Source: Flaccisagitta enflata
Taxonomy: Eukaryota > Chaetognatha > Sagittoidea > Aphragmophora
Assembly (NCBI GenBank): GCA_965153355.1
Contig: OZ231126.1
Location: 58,280,001 to 58,344,000, forward strand
Direction of reading: 5' to 3'
DNA: 64,000 nucleotides
Positions 1 to 11,268 of the stretch are shown in pieces. Within the stretch, counting starts at the first letter, position 1; each line of letters begins with the position of its first letter. Under the pieces are notes generated by a model. That model searched no databases and had not been told where the DNA came from. It saw only the letters and a list, made by a program, of their open reading frames with translations. Both the position numbers and the translations under genes were made by a program.

Positions 1-294
1 AAAAAAAGACTTGTGTTTTTTCAGCGCGAGGATGCAATCGTTTGCCAATATGTCATCAATAAATTAAATACTACCTATTGTAATTATTTCGCGCTATAAA
101 TTTTCCGTTGGAATCCAAAGCAGAACTACAAGATCTATGCATTGGTGCCACTCCCAGGGTAGTAGAAGGTGGCGTTTAGCCGAACAGGCAATATCTTACA
201 CGCAGTTGAGTTTGATTTCAGAGCAAAATCATAACTGTTCCAACCCTCATGCCATCTTGTTCAAGCCCTAGATTTCATGGCCTCTTTTAACGTA
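1..294. other. AT-rich non-coding stretch
   Basis: No convincing ORF, RNA gene or repeat is seen here before the first dispersed-element fragment at 295. Confidence 0.5.
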
Positions 295-420
295 AACAAG
301 GCCGGATACACGGCTAGATAAGTCGCGTGCGGGTTGGCAGGGGTAGTGTTGAAGTAGACCAACCAAGAAGTTGGGCAAGAGCAGTGACCTCAAACTAACC
401 TCAAAAACAATAAACAGACG
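295..420 (+). mobile_element. 5' fragment of hairpin-ended dispersed element (short-head type)
   Basis: The stretch begins AACAAGGCCGGATACACGG and continues with GTCGCGTGCGGG, a GGCAGGGGTAGT motif and GGGCAAGAGCAGT, which is the 5' head found in complete copies such as 39810-40018. The GGTC microsatellite and 3' hairpin are missing. A second element in opposite orientation begins about 27 bp downstream, so the pair is arranged 3' end to broken end. The plus strand is assigned by taking the hairpin end as 3'. Confidence 0.8.
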
Positions 421-446
421 AATTTTCCAAACCAAAAGCAAAGTTT

Positions 447-997
447 TTAGTCGCGTGCTACGCGACTCTACACCCCGCTTTGTCCGTCGGTCGGTTGGTC
501 GGTCGGTCGGTCGGTTGGTCACACTTTACTTTTTTTATTCGTTTTATTCCTACTAACTCATTTTAAGTCAATTAGGTCATTCAAGGTAAAATTAGATCAT
601 TTTAAGTCATTTTAAGTCAGTTTAAGTCAATTTAAGTCATTTGAGTTATTCTAATAGTTTTCATCATTTTAGTGATTTTAGGTCTGTTTAAGTCAATTTA
701 GGTCAGCTAAATTCAATTTCAGTAATTCTAGGTCAATTTAAGTCATTTAAAGTCATTTTAAGTCAATTTAAGTCAATTTAAGTCATTTTAGTCACTAAAT
801 CGTTTTAGTCATTTTAGGTCAATTCAAGTCAAATAAGGTCATTTTGAGTCATTTCAGGTCATTTTAAATTATTTTAAGTCATGTTATATAAATCAAATTC
901 AATAAAAGTCATTTTAGTTATGTGGTTATGTAATAAAAACTAATAAAGTAATTACAAATTTAAGTCTCGCACGCGACTTATAGGTGTTGGCCTTGTT
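447..997 (-). mobile_element. Hairpin-ended dispersed element with 10-bp internal array (long-head type)
   Basis: On the minus strand this reads from a CAAGGCC start near 997, through a subterminal GTCGCGTGC, into an array at about 560-900 of 10-bp units (TTAAAATGAC and variants). It then passes AAGTAAAGTGTGACC and a CCGACCGA microsatellite, and finishes with the perfect hairpin AGTCGCGTAGCACGCGACT before an A-run. The same order occurs at 25902-26083 and 54161-55865. No ORF of substance lies inside, so it is non-autonomous. Classification as Helentron/HINE-like is inferred from architecture only. Confidence 0.85.
560..900. repeat. Degenerate 10-bp tandem array (AGTCATTTTA)
   Basis: More than 25 imperfect units of AGTCATTTTA / AGTCAATTTA lie in tandem inside the dispersed element at 447-997. 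The same decamer recurs in three related elements in the window, at the same position relative to the 3' module. Confidence 0.9.
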
Positions 998-1011
998 TTG
1001 TCTCTTGGCTG

Positions 1012-1640
1012 TTGTCGGGAAAAAAGTCGAAGTCAGTCTTCGACTTTTTGACATATTCGAGAGAAACGTGGTTTTCATTTTCTTATGCGAAAGTTGTGGG
1101 TCTCGATCGAGCGATAGCATCCTTGGACAAAATTGATGGGGTAAGTAAATTTGATAATTCTCTTTCATTTGGCGCCAAGCAGAATGCTCTACGACAAATA
1201 TTTTATGAGTTATGAATTTTTCAATCTTTTTTTACGAAAAATTCAAATCTGATTTTTTTTTTATGATTTCATTTAGGATCAATAAAGGAGTGTATCTATG
1301 TCTGTTTGAGCATGCAACTACAAGAAGATATGTTTATCGGGAAAAAAGTCGAAGTCAGTCTTCGACTTTTTGACATATACGAGAGAAACAGGGTTTTCAT
1401 TTTCTTGTGGGAAAGTTGAGGCTTTCCTAGGGGCGATTGGGGCCTCCAATGAAATTGATTGGGTAAGTAAATCTGATAATTCTCTTTCATTTGGCGCCAA
1501 GCAGAATGCTCTACGACAAATACTTTTCGCGCTATTATTTTTTAAAGATTTATTTACGAAAAATTTAAATGAAATTTTTTTCAATTTTTTATGATTTTGG
1601 GTTCGATCAATAAAGGAGTGTATTTATGTTTACTTGAGCA
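1012..1640. repeat. Tandem duplication, period about 320 bp
   Basis: Two units start at about 1015 and 1335. Each opens with a small perfect stem-loop (GTCGAAG TCAGT CTTCGAC), then shares GGGGTAAGTAAAT or TGGGTAAGTAAAT, CATTTGGCGCCAAGCAGAAT and GGATCAATAAAGGAGTGTAT-like blocks. The units differ by many substitutions. Short ORFs within them are not conserved between units. No function is recognised. Confidence 0.85.
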
Positions 1641-2045
1641 TGCAAATACAAGAAAATATGTTTATGAGCACAGCTGCTCATCTGTGAGGGTATTTTTTAG
1701 CATTTTAGCTCATTTAGCTCACTTAGCTCAGTCTGTTCTTTCTGATTTCAAATATGATAAATGAATAAATATTTTAAAACTTGTTTAAGCGAGCAAATAA
1801 AAACACATGTCAGTGAGCAGAGCTGCTCATCTGTGAGGGCTTTTCAGGTATTTCAGCTCATTTAGCTCATTTAGCTTGCACTTTTTCTCTGATTTTAAAC
1901 AAGATAAATAAATTAATGTTTTGTTTTAAGCATGCGAATACAAGAAAGCATGTCAGTGAGCAAAGCTGGTTGTCTGGTTAAATCATCTTAAATATTTTAG
2001 CTCATCTAGCTCATTTGGCTCAGTCCTATTTTTCCCTGATTTTCA
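1640..2045. repeat. Tandem repeat, period about 150 bp, roughly 2.5 units
   Basis: Three successive units contain a GAGCATGCAAATACAAGAAA-like block, GTGAGCAGAGCTGCTCATCTG and runs of TTTAGCTCA. They follow directly on the 320-bp tandem repeat and share its GAGCATGCAA segment, so the whole 1012-2045 region looks like one complex tandem array. No gene is recognised. Confidence 0.75.
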
Positions 2046-2830
2046 GTGCAGTCAATACATATAATTGCTTTTGATTTGATCTAACAAAATTTCAGTGACT
2101 GAAGATGGTGAAAAATTACCAATGCTTACGACTTTTTTCCTCACGGCGACAGCCGAAATTACTGGTAACTGAATGTACAGTTTACAATTTTTACCAAACA
2201 AAATTTTTTTCCTCGATTCGATAATTGTCAAATGCAGGACTCCCAGGCCTGGGCCCCAGGGCGTCCCCTCTCACATGCCAACGCCAACGCTTCAGGCCAT
2301 ATCACGACCTCGCCAAAATCTGGTCAAAATCCGTGCCAAGAAATCGAAATCCTTTCAGCTTCTTCTCGTTAGCGAGAAAAATAAGGCCAAGAGATTTCTA
2401 ATAGATGCGTCCTCATTAGATACATGATTTAAAGATAAAAATACGAAAATCGTGATTAAATCATTTTGCGTTACAGACCTGCCTTCGGACAGTCACACCC
2501 TTTCAAGAAGATGCGAGGGCGCCACATAATCAACAATGCAAAAAGACGTCCAATAGAAGCGTCCTCTTGATCAAGATTGAGTATCACGATGTTAAACGAG
2601 ATGAAAGATGAGATGAAATCTTAAAAAAGGTCAAGTAGGCCAATGAGGTGCGCCGTGTGGATTGTCGAACGTTTGCGTTGTCGATAGATCATCCGACCAA
2701 CCGACCGACGGACACAGTCAGTTATAGAGGTGCATTGGCCCACCTAAACCTATTTTGCGTTACTGGGACATTCCTACCGTTACATCAACCTCCCTGCAAA
2801 CCTCCACCAACCTCCCTACAAACTCACCCC
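2046..2830. other. Unassigned non-coding DNA
   Basis: ORFs of at most 84 codons occur here with no recognisable domain. A CCGACCGACGGAC patch near 2696 resembles the microsatellite of the dispersed hairpin family, but neither element end is present. Confidence 0.4.
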
Positions 2831-2833
2831 CAC

Positions 2834-2998
2834 GGGCGTGCTTCTTGTGACGACCAAAAACGCGTTTGTTTCCGTTAAAAGCATTTACAGCATGAACACA
2901 TATTCATGAATTTCAACTGTCCCACAAGGGTGCGAGCGAACGAACGTAGCGAGCGGCCCGTTAAAAACGCGGTTGTCTGTGACTAGAAACACACCCCT
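2834..2998. mobile_element. Diverged Harbinger-type MITE (GGGCGTG...CACACCCC)
   Basis: The termini GGGCGTGCTTCTTGTGACGA and CTAGAAACACACCCC match the MITE proven at 42174-42442. Internal blocks CAAAAACGCGTTT, AACACATATTCATGAATTTC, CAACTGTCCCA, GCGAGCGAACGAACGTAGCG and AAAACGCGGTTGTC follow in the same order. It is about 100 bp shorter than the 265-269 bp copies, having lost part of the GAGCG-rich centre. No clear TSD remains. Confidence 0.75.
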
Positions 2999-2999
2999 T

Positions 3000-3603
3000 G
3001 TGCCTTTAGAGATTCGAGGGCGCACCTAAAAAACCGGCTTTCCCATTCACCATTGAACCGGTCGACCGGTCGTTGGCCGAATCGTTAAGCGATTCAGCCA
3101 TCGGCGTTTGGACCATTTTTTTTCCATCGGCTTTTGAATGGGTTCCGATTTCAAGGCAAGTGGCTTTTTTGGGGGTTAACGGCAGTGGTTAGATGAATGG
3201 CCTGTCTGTTTATTGAAATTGTCATTTTATTTATATGCAGGCATGCGTATAAAATCCACTATCTGTAAACTCTGAAACTCGCTGCAACGCGCCAATTACT
3301 CGAATGGGAGGTCATGTACGTCCGTCTGTCCATTCCTCGGTGTACATATCGATGAAGCGTCAGCTTGAATATCCCTTGGGCGCACGTCAAGACCAACTAG
3401 GCCTAGTTTCTCTCTCGGTCCGTTCAGTGGTCAAGCCCTCGTCACGAGACACACAACGAGGCCAATGACCCATTTAACGTGGAAATCGACCGAAATATTT
3501 TCTTTGCGCGATGCTGACAGATTTCTTTTGATCTGGGACACCCGTGGCCGCGCGTTATGATCCGTGACATTTCGACCAAAGTACTTGCGCCAAATACTTG
3601 ATT
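3000..3603. other. Unassigned non-coding DNA
   Basis: The stretch has no convincing ORF or RNA gene. A compact palindrome (ACCGGTCGACCGGT) lies near 3056. Confidence 0.4.
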
Positions 3604-3605
3604 TA

Positions 3606-4121
3606 CTGTAGCACCCTGAGCAGGAAATTTGGCACAATTATAATATTTAGTGCGTTATATAATGTAAATATCAGGCAAATATTGATATACTCTAATTTGG
3701 AGTACTCCTGAGCCAAGTTCTGAAGTATGAATTGATTTGAAGGTCAATGTGTTATGGTTTTCTCAAATTTTTCCTAAATGATTAGATAGAAGGGTATCCT
3801 TTATCATAATTTTGTCAGTTGTTTCTAAAATCTCAGACCCAATCATGCATTGGTGTAACCATCTCACACCTAGGTTAAATCTTGTAAAAATCCTTGACCA
3901 CTCAAGGACGCGACGTAGGGCATGAGGATGATATGCCTGTTTTATTTTCGAAGACTTTTATAGGGCACAAAGATTTTGTTAGTGAATGACGGTTCATACC
4001 ACTACTAAGTAGAACTAATTTCAAGACTTTGCTCTAAATATCACCTAACAGAACCCTCTAGAAGTTCCGTTTCTATACAAATATGTTTGTGCCAAATTTC
4101 CTGCTCAGGGTGTTACTACAG
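3606..4121. mobile_element. TA-flanked terminal-inverted-repeat element
   Basis: Left end CTGTAGCACCCTGAGCAGG and right end CCTGCTCAGGGTGTTACTACAG are inverted copies extending over about 35 bp to GTGCCAAATTT/AAATTTGGCAC. TA dinucleotides flank both ends (3604-3605, 4122-4123), as expected for Tc1/mariner-type insertion. The centre is unique sequence and, unlike the full foldback elements elsewhere, the arms do not extend inward. No transposase is present. Confidence 0.8.
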
Positions 4122-4433
4122 TAAGCTTGCCCCCATTATCACATATGAGTGATAAGACATGTGTCAGAAACGAAATCTTCCGTGCAAGTTAAGTGTCCTT
4201 ATACAAACTTAAAAAACATGCAACAACTTTGAGCATCAATTCATAGATTCATCCGCGGAACGAAGCCTTTGACCACGCCAACAAATGGAACTATCAAGTT
4301 TGACCTTGTCTTTCACCATCGCAATTGTCAGAGTCAGAAAATCCAATTTTCTGCCAATTAAACTCAGCTTCAAGAGAATGAAGTAATAGGTTTTCTAAAG
4401 CGAACTGTACATGATTGGTGAGCAATGAATACA

Positions 4434-4806
<373 letters not shown>

Positions 4807-4807
4807 G

Positions 4808-4812
4808 TTTTT

Positions 4813-4902
<90 letters not shown>

Positions 4903-4912
4903 ATTGTTGTTT
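4808..4912. repeat. (GTC)n(GTT)n compound microsatellite
   Basis: About 16 GTC units pass directly into about 18 GTT units, next to the head of the SINE. Asp, Asn, Arg and Cys homopolymer ORFs across it are artefacts of the triplet repeat. Confidence 0.95.
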
Positions 4913-5450
4913 TGATATCGTTTATGTTTTTGTTTTTGTTTATGTTTTTTTTTCATTTTTGTCGTTATTCTTGGTTTTGATTTCAATGGCCTGAATAGTG
5001 CGGTTTAACTATCCCTCGCTCGATAGCGACTAGCATGAAATAATCTCCACTGAATTTGAAAGAATTTAACAGATATTGATTTCAGCTAGAGAAGCTAAAG
5101 CTAAGTCTCGCAATATCGGACACGGCAAATGGGAAGTAGGGAAAAGAAATTCGGATTTGGGGAGACAAGTTGCAATCAATGAATCAAAAAAAGAGTGAAG
5201 AAAGGGCATTTCCGGTAGAGGTAGAGGAGGAAGAGGAGGAAGAGAAGGAGCGGTAGAGGAGGCGGAGGAAGAGATGGTGTAGGAGTAGAAGGAGGCGGAA
5301 AAGGAGATGCAAGTCGATAGATGATGGTGAGAGGCAACCTATAGTCGCATGATTGTGGTTAAAGGTATCGCTGGAAAAAGGCCTGCCAAGCAGCTGCGCA
5401 GAAGCAAGGAAGTATAGACTACTCATGAACATCAAAAAATATCTCAAAGG
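4913..5450. other. Non-coding DNA with GA-rich patch
   Basis: Imperfect GGAGGAAGAG-type purine-rich sequence lies at about 5205-5305. An 87-codon minus-strand ORF there is explained by that bias. Confidence 0.4.
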
Positions 5451-5452
5451 TA

Positions 5453-6025
5453 CAGTAGATGTCGTCTAGACTTGGAAATACGGGGGAATTCATTACAGGA
5501 AGACAAATATACTTTAGATAATGATATTTGGAATAAAGATTAATGAATGAATATTTTATTACCAATGGGTGTCGGTTGCTATGGAAACACATTTCCATGT
5601 ATTCACACTAAAGTATCAATATTCTAAGAAATTTTTTGAGGGAACATTGTTTAAAATAAAATTTGCTACAACTTTTCCACAATATGTTCTGTAAGAATAT
5701 TGCTTGTTTAGCCCTTGCTAGTTAAAGTAACTAAGTGTGACAGCCCTGTGATGCTCCGTAGCAACCACCAAATGAGCGATATTCATACAGAATATATTGC
5801 GATAAAAATGTAGCAAATTTTGTTTTAAACAATTTTCCCTCAAAAAATTTCTCAAAATATTGATACTTTAGCGTAAATGCATGGAAATGTGTTTCCATGA
5901 CAACCAACACCCATGGGCAATAAAGCATCCTTTTATTAGTTTATATTCTGAATATCGGTCTTTTATGTTTATATATCTTCCTGTAATGAATTCCCCCGTA
6001 CTCCAAGTCTAGACGACATCTACTG
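5453..6025. mobile_element. TA-flanked foldback element (573 bp)
   Basis: Left end CAGTAGATGTCGTCTAGAC and right end GTCTAGACGACATCTACTG are perfect inverted repeats that continue inward (GGGGGAATTCATTACAGGAA / TTCCTGTAATGAATTCCCCC). More distant arm blocks also match, such as GGAAACACATTTCCATG / CATGGAAATGTGTTTCC. TA flanks both ends (5451-5452, 6026-6027). No transposase; a Tc1/mariner-type non-autonomous element is inferred from the TA duplication and CAGT terminus. Confidence 0.9.
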
Positions 6026-6027
6026 TA

Positions 6028-7136
6028 GTTATGTTCAAAAGTGCCCATGCCCTGCTTAAAGTTGTTTAGAGGAAGGAATGGGTTTGGTAGCCAGAATTTT
6101 TAGAGGCAAGCATCTGGGTCCTAAAGCCTAGAATTCTCGGGCTTGTAGTAAAATACTGTATTTAAATATTTAATTTTGCACAAATGGTTTGCATAATGTT
6201 CTACAGGATTATTTCTCAACCAAGGCCGAAGCCAAAAAAACAAAGAGAAAAGCGTTATCGCGATAGGAAAAAAAGAAGAGAGTTTTTTTAGTCACGCACG
6301 GACTAGCGACTCTTTAAGAGACTTTGTCCATCCTTTCGTCCATCCGTTGGTTCGTAACGCACGAGTCGAATAGTGTGAAAGCGCGCATTTGAGGTGCCGC
6401 GCGTGTATGTGGGGGGGGGGGGGGGGTCGGGTGAGGAGGTTCTACCCGTCCGCTTGTTTCTATTGAAAATGATCAAAGAAGCACTTAACCGAGAAAAACA
6501 TCAATCTGACCAGAGATGGCATATGTCGTAAGAGATACTTGGAAAGGGTATCTGATCGAAATTAAGACTGACGGCTCGTCTGATTGTCGAAGAAGTTCCT
6601 CATATTCCCGGAGTGACATCTTGAAGGTTCCCTCGTGGATTATAGCGAAAAGTTTCATTTACTCTTGCCAGAGAGAGAGAGAGAGAGAGAGATGAAAAAA
6701 GAAAGAAAGAGGGAAAGCAGTAAGTGGTGAAAACTTCTACTACTCTAGCACCAAGCAACGCGCTCTTATTCTTTTAACCATCCATTAGACCAAGCTCAAG
6801 CAACTAGCAACCTCGGTTGATTTTAGAGCGTGACCGAGGCGACGAGTGTCAGTCCATGAGGCATCTCCGTCTCCGTCATCGCCTACGTTAATGTCGATCT
6901 GTCGCGTGTCGTTGCCATGCCAACAAGCCATGCCAACTAGCGTCATTGTTATTAGGATTGAAAGGTACGTAGAGCTTGGATGACTGGTTGCTCTTTAGAT
7001 CTTTCACGCTAAAATGCCATAGGAAGGTAGTTTCATCCTAGAAATGAGGTTGATAGGTTTAAAAATGATCACTAACGCAAGTACCGACGTACTCGACCAA
7101 GTACAGACGCGAGGAAAGCAGACAGAAAAGAAAGAA
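6028..7136. other. Non-coding DNA with degraded element and short repeats
   Basis: It contains a degraded dispersed-family copy (6286-6440), a poly-G run at about 6411-6426 and a short (GA)n at 6669-6691. No coding sequence is supported. Confidence 0.4.
6286..6440 (-). mobile_element. Degraded hairpin-ended dispersed element
   Basis: The stretch shows TTTTAGTCACGCACGG, GCGACTCTTTAAGAGACTTTG, GTCC/CATCC units and AGTGTGAAAGCGCGCATTT. These match the GTTGCGGAC subfamily at 19214-19363. The 5' CAAGGCC end is not visible, having been replaced by a G-run. Confidence 0.6.
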
Positions 7137-7139
7137 TTA

Positions 7140-7404
7140 GGGGGCGTTTCTAGTCAAAGACGATCGCGTTTTGAAAGGGCCACTCGGTCGCTCGCTACGT
7201 TTGTTCGCTCGCACCGCTCACTCCGCTCACTCGCTCCGCAGGGCTCCGCTTCGCTAAGCTCGCTTTACTCGCTCCGTTCACGGGCTCGCTCTCTCACTTC
7301 GCTCACTCCCTCGTGGGACAGTTGAAAATCTTGAATATGTGTTCACGCTGTTATCACATTTCACGGGAGGGAACGCGTTTTTGGTCGTCACCAGAAACAC
7401 GCCC
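7140..7404. mobile_element. PIF/Harbinger-type MITE with TTA target-site duplication
   Basis: The ends are GGGGGCGTTTCTAGTCA and CCAGAAACACGCCC, inverted copies of each other. TTA lies directly outside both (7137-7139, 7405-7407). Length (265 bp), GAGCG/CGCTC-rich centre and the AATATGTGTTCACGCTGTTA block match the MITE at 42174-42442, whose insertion is proven by an empty site. The TWA duplication and GGG start are typical of PIF/Harbinger elements. The 93-codon ORF covering it is not coding. Confidence 0.9.
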
Positions 7405-7407
7405 TTA

Positions 7408-8066
7408 GAGAGAGATGGAATCGCTGAAGCAAGATCAATTGACCCTTTCCTTGCCTCGACTTCACCCGACAACTGACTTTTCTATCACGAAAAAAAGAGA
7501 GGACAAAATAACTGAAACAAGTGACGGGTTGGCAGCCAAAGAGACGCGAGTCAATCACTAAACTGTGATGGTTTTCATCTTCCTGTAGAGCTGTCACTTT
7601 TCTGCGATATGATGAATCGGTCCATGAATTATCAATGGTAACAACATGGACATTGACGTATCGTCAAAAAAGTTCGCGTTCGTTTATGGAAAAACATTCG
7701 ATTGATGCCGTCAATGTGGGCGTTGACCCGTAGTGTTTTTTTTCTCTCATGTAGAAAAGCATACAGGTACAGTCATATACACACGTACAGATGCACCCGA
7801 TGAAATCGCGGAAACAAGATCAATTGACACTTTTTTTGTAATCATTAAGTACTTTATTTTTCGGGATAAGATAAGAATTTGAAACTTTAGCAGGGATGTG
7901 AGTTTTCAGTCAACTTGTTGGTATTCACTTTTGATTGGAGTCTGATTGATGGAATGACCCTCTAGGTATGTATAACCGACTTCTTTGGTAGACAAATGCT
8001 TGGGTATTAAAACACGACCCGTGAAATGACACCTCGGTTTTTAAATGATAATCATTTTCTACATAT
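7408..8066. other. Unassigned non-coding DNA
   Basis: No supported gene or repeat. It lies just downstream of the minus-strand ORF at 8067-9326 and could hold an intron or 3' UTR if that ORF is real. Confidence 0.35.
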
Positions 8067-9326
8067 TCACCCCATGTCCCGATGTAGTGGCTTTAAATGA
8101 ACCAATAACCAACCTGGTTTAGACGGCGTTCTTTGAGTAAAGCTCATCGGGCGGAGTTTCATAGATTTGACGGCCAAATAACCATCAGATTTCCTTTGTT
8201 TCTTCGACTCTACTTTCTCCTCTTCTTCCTCCTCCTCCTCTTCTCCATTCCCGTCATTATTACCTCGACCATCGTCAAGGCGACCTGATCCGCCACCATC
8301 ACCTCCACCTTCAACGTCATCATTGTCATCATCATCGTCGTCGCCTCGAAGTTCGTCTTTCAGTCGCAATTTCAACTCCTCATCTACTTCAACCTCGTGG
8401 CAGTCGTTTTTATGATTATTGTTATTATTGATACGCTTGTTATATTCGTTGTTATTGACTCCATTTATGACGAACGTTGGACACGATCTGACAGTTTTCA
8501 CGTCGATCAGATTGGACTCTTCGCCGCAGTTTGGCATCGTTGGCTCTTCTTCGCCGAGGATCGTCGGCAAATCGCCATAGTTTGACGTCGACACTTCGCC
8601 ATAGTTTGACGTCGACACTTCGCCACAATTTGACATCGACATTTCGCCATAGTTTGTCATCGACACTTCAACACAATTTGACACAGGCACTTTGCCACAA
8701 TTTTTTATTTGGTTTTCGCCATGGTTCATGGTCGGCAATTCACCGCGGTTCATCGTCAATACTTCGCCATTGTTTCTTTGGTTGGAAGTAATCTCAATCG
8801 AAGCCGCGGCGACGTCACAAATAGAATCAACGTTTGTCATCGATCGGGAAAATTTCCTATCGGTTTCGTGAATCGGCGATTTGGAATCGAGAGGCGAAAA
8901 TGAAGGCGATAATGACGATGATGATTTGATAGCAAAGTTATCAACGTTGTGTAAAAGCCGAATTTCTACGTGGTGTCCTTCGTCGTCATGGTTGTTGTAG
9001 TTGTCGTTGTCGTCTTCGTTATCGTCATCCTTTGAATTTTGGGATAGGTCGAGGTCACTGGAACCACCGCCGCCGCCGCCTCCGCCGCTTTCGCCGCCTC
9101 CGCCGCTTTCGCCGCCTCCGCCGCTTTCGCCGCCTCCGCCGCCACCCTCACCATTAATGCCGCCAAAACTACCTCTTCCAGCGGGGTTTTCGTTTCTGTT
9201 TGCGTCTTCTTTTCCTTCCTCTTCTTCTTGTTCGTCTTGTTCGTCTTGTGGCAAGGCACCGTTGATGAGAAATCTGTCCTCCGCTCGCGAGCGGTCTTCA
9301 CTCCGATCGCTCTTTGGAATTTCCAT
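8067..9326 (-). CDS. Hypothetical acidic low-complexity protein (exon or pseudo-ORF)
   Basis: This is the only long ORF not explained by one short tandem repeat. The frame is open from 9383; I chose the Met at 9326 (MEIPKSDRSEDRSRAEDR) because CCACGATGG is a good eukaryotic start context, giving 419 codons. In order it shows a charged N-terminus, a Gly/Glu/Ser tract (about residues 60-88), an Asp/Asn-rich acidic patch (about 98-118), a mixed Ser-rich segment, an array of about 8-10-residue units of the GEVSTSNY type (about 187-270), poly-Asp (about 329-337), poly-Glu (about 362-370) and a basic KKQRK motif followed by a non-repetitive C-terminus. No known domain, signal peptide or membrane segment is recognised. 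A GTGAAT splice-donor-like sequence lies just before the stop, so it could be one exon. It may also be a chance ORF through GA/GC-rich repeats. Confidence 0.4.
   Translation of the reverse strand: MEIPKSDRSEDRSRAEDRFLINGALPQDEQDEQEEEEGKEDANRNENPAGRGSFGGINGEGGGGGGESGGGGESGGGGESGGGGGGGGSSDLDLSQNSKDDDNEDDNDNYNNHDDEGHHVEIRLLHNVDNFAIKSSSSLSPSFSPLDSKSPIHETDRKFSRSMTNVDSICDVAAASIEITSNQRNNGEVLTMNRGELPTMNHGENQIKNCGKVPVSNCVEVSMTNYGEMSMSNCGEVSTSNYGEVSTSNYGDLPTILGEEEPTMPNCGEESNLIDVKTVRSCPTFVINGVNNNEYNKRINNNNNHKNDCHEVEVDEELKLRLKDELRGDDDDDDNDDVEGGGDGGGSGRLDDGRGNNDGNGEEEEEEEEEKVESKKQRKSDGYLAVKSMKLRPMSFTQRTPSKPGWLLVHLKPLHRDMG
9065..9150. repeat. Gly-rich 15-bp coding-like minisatellite
   Basis: Several copies of a CCGCCGCTTTCGCCGCCT-type unit encode GGGGES on the minus strand inside the hypothetical ORF. 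The preserved triplet phase keeps the frame open. Confidence 0.8.
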
Positions 9327-9504
9327 CGTGGAAAAATTTCGCGAGACGATCGGAACTGAAGAAAGGCAAAAAAACGAAAGCAAATGATTTGCAGCAGAAG
9401 TATCAATTGAACATTGACAGGCGCATTTGCTGTCGCCGTGGGGAGGGGGGGGGGGTATCGATGGGAGAACAGCTTACAAATGTCAAAACTGTTACAGTAA
9501 GACA

Positions 9505-9715
9505 AAATTAAGGACAGAATGATTGAGAAATAGACAACTGGAATGACGGACGAACGGACAGACGGACGGGCGTATGGACAGAGTGATTGAGGGAGAGACA
9601 ACTGGAATGACAGACGAGCAGACAGACGGGCGGGCGTATATGGACAGAACGATTGAGGAAGAGACAACTGGAATGACGGACGAGCAGGCAGATGGATGGA
9701 TGGACAAAAGGTGGA
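9505..9715. repeat. Minisatellite, period about 64 bp, about 3 units
   Basis: Each unit contains GATTGAGGGAGAGACAACTGG, then AATGACGGACGAGCGGAC and a GACGGGCGTATGGACAGA block. The array sits in the 5' flank of the minus-strand ORF at 8067-9326. Confidence 0.85.
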
Positions 9716-9831
9716 AGTTTAGATGGAGTCGCGTGATGCCTGAAATCCTTCGAGGTAAAAATGGAGGAAAACGTTGAGTATTTTCTTTCATTTTTTTGTC
9801 TCTAACATTTTTGACCAGATCAGCCTCTCCT

Positions 9832-10303
<472 letters not shown>

Positions 10304-10390
10304 TAAACTTATCCAAGTGAAAATTTGATGTTTTTCAAAGTAACGGAATAATTCTTACCTCGGGCGACATCTAAAACTGACGTCTGTGAC

Positions 10391-10393
<3 letters not shown>

Positions 10394-10488
<95 letters not shown>

Positions 10489-10498
10489 CAGAGAGAGA
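10394..10498. repeat. (GA)n microsatellite
   Basis: An almost pure GA tract of about 100 bp with a few CAGA interruptions at its right end. Confidence 0.95.
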
Positions 10499-10597
10499 AT
10501 GCGATCAATACCATGGCGACAGTATCATTTTTCGCTGACAGCTGAGACAGACGCGACGTGGGACGACATTTCAAATTTGATATTTTCCTTTTCCTTT

Positions 10598-10852
10598 TTA
10601 GTCGCGTGCTACGCGACTCTATAAGCCACTTTTCGGTCGGTCCGTCGGTCCGTCCGTTGGTCGGTCGGTCGGTCACAAAACTGTTTTAAGGCTTTTTAAA
10701 GTGTTTTTTATGTCTCTGAATGGTAGAAAAGAAACTTTGTGGAGTAAATGGCCGATTCAAATGTCTTTTTGAAATTAAAATGTTTGTCTGTCTGTCTGCC
10801 TGATTTTTTTTGAAAATGCCGACGCTCGCGACTTAGGTCTAATGACCTTGTT
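10598..10852 (-). mobile_element. Hairpin-ended dispersed element, compact copy
   Basis: The + strand shows AGTCGCGTGCTACGCGACT directly after a T-run, then CTCTATAAGCCAC, a GGTCCGTC microsatellite and, near the other end, CTCGCGACTTAGGTCTAATGACCTTGTT. That last block is a diverged long-head 5' end (compare GCACGCGACTTATAGGTG at 970). The internal decamer array is absent. Confidence 0.8.
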
Positions 10853-10942
10853 CTTTTACTTTTTGCCGAAATTTCGCTATCCTTTTGAACTGAGGGGAAC
10901 GTTAGAATCCCGCTTACACGACGCTGCATTATTGGCCACCAC

Positions 10943-11015
10943 TAAGGGGGTGTTTCTGGTCACAGACGATCGCGTTTTGAACGGGCCACTCGGTCGCTCG
11001 CTAGTCGGTCTCTCT
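10943..11015. mobile_element. Truncated Harbinger-type MITE (one end)
   Basis: The sequence AGGGGGTGTTTCTGGTCACA followed by GACGATCGCGTTTTGAACGG and CACTCGGTCGCTCGCTAG matches one end of the MITE at 7140-7404. The other end is missing. TAA precedes it. Confidence 0.75.
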
Positions 11016-11268
11016 GTCTGTCGGTCCCATGATACATCACATCGCATTAACCATGTGGGAATTTTGCGTCACTGCCGGCGCCCAACCGAACGCCATTGTC
11101 AGATCGACCTCCTTCATTCTTGCGATAAAAAATGTTTTTGTTTACATCTCATGGGTGACTTTTATATCCTATGGTTACTGTATAAGAGTCATAAACAAAT
11201 TATGACTTGCTCGAGCATTACATTTATGGTTTGTTTACAAGAATCTTATTTCCGAGCTATCGTGTAAG

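Noticed and set aside
1012-1640. Tandem spliced-leader or snRNA gene repeats, suggested by GGGTAAGTA donor-like motifs in each 320-bp unit
   Set aside because: No recognisable Sm site, no consistent leader and no promoter element. The donor-like motif alone is common by chance.
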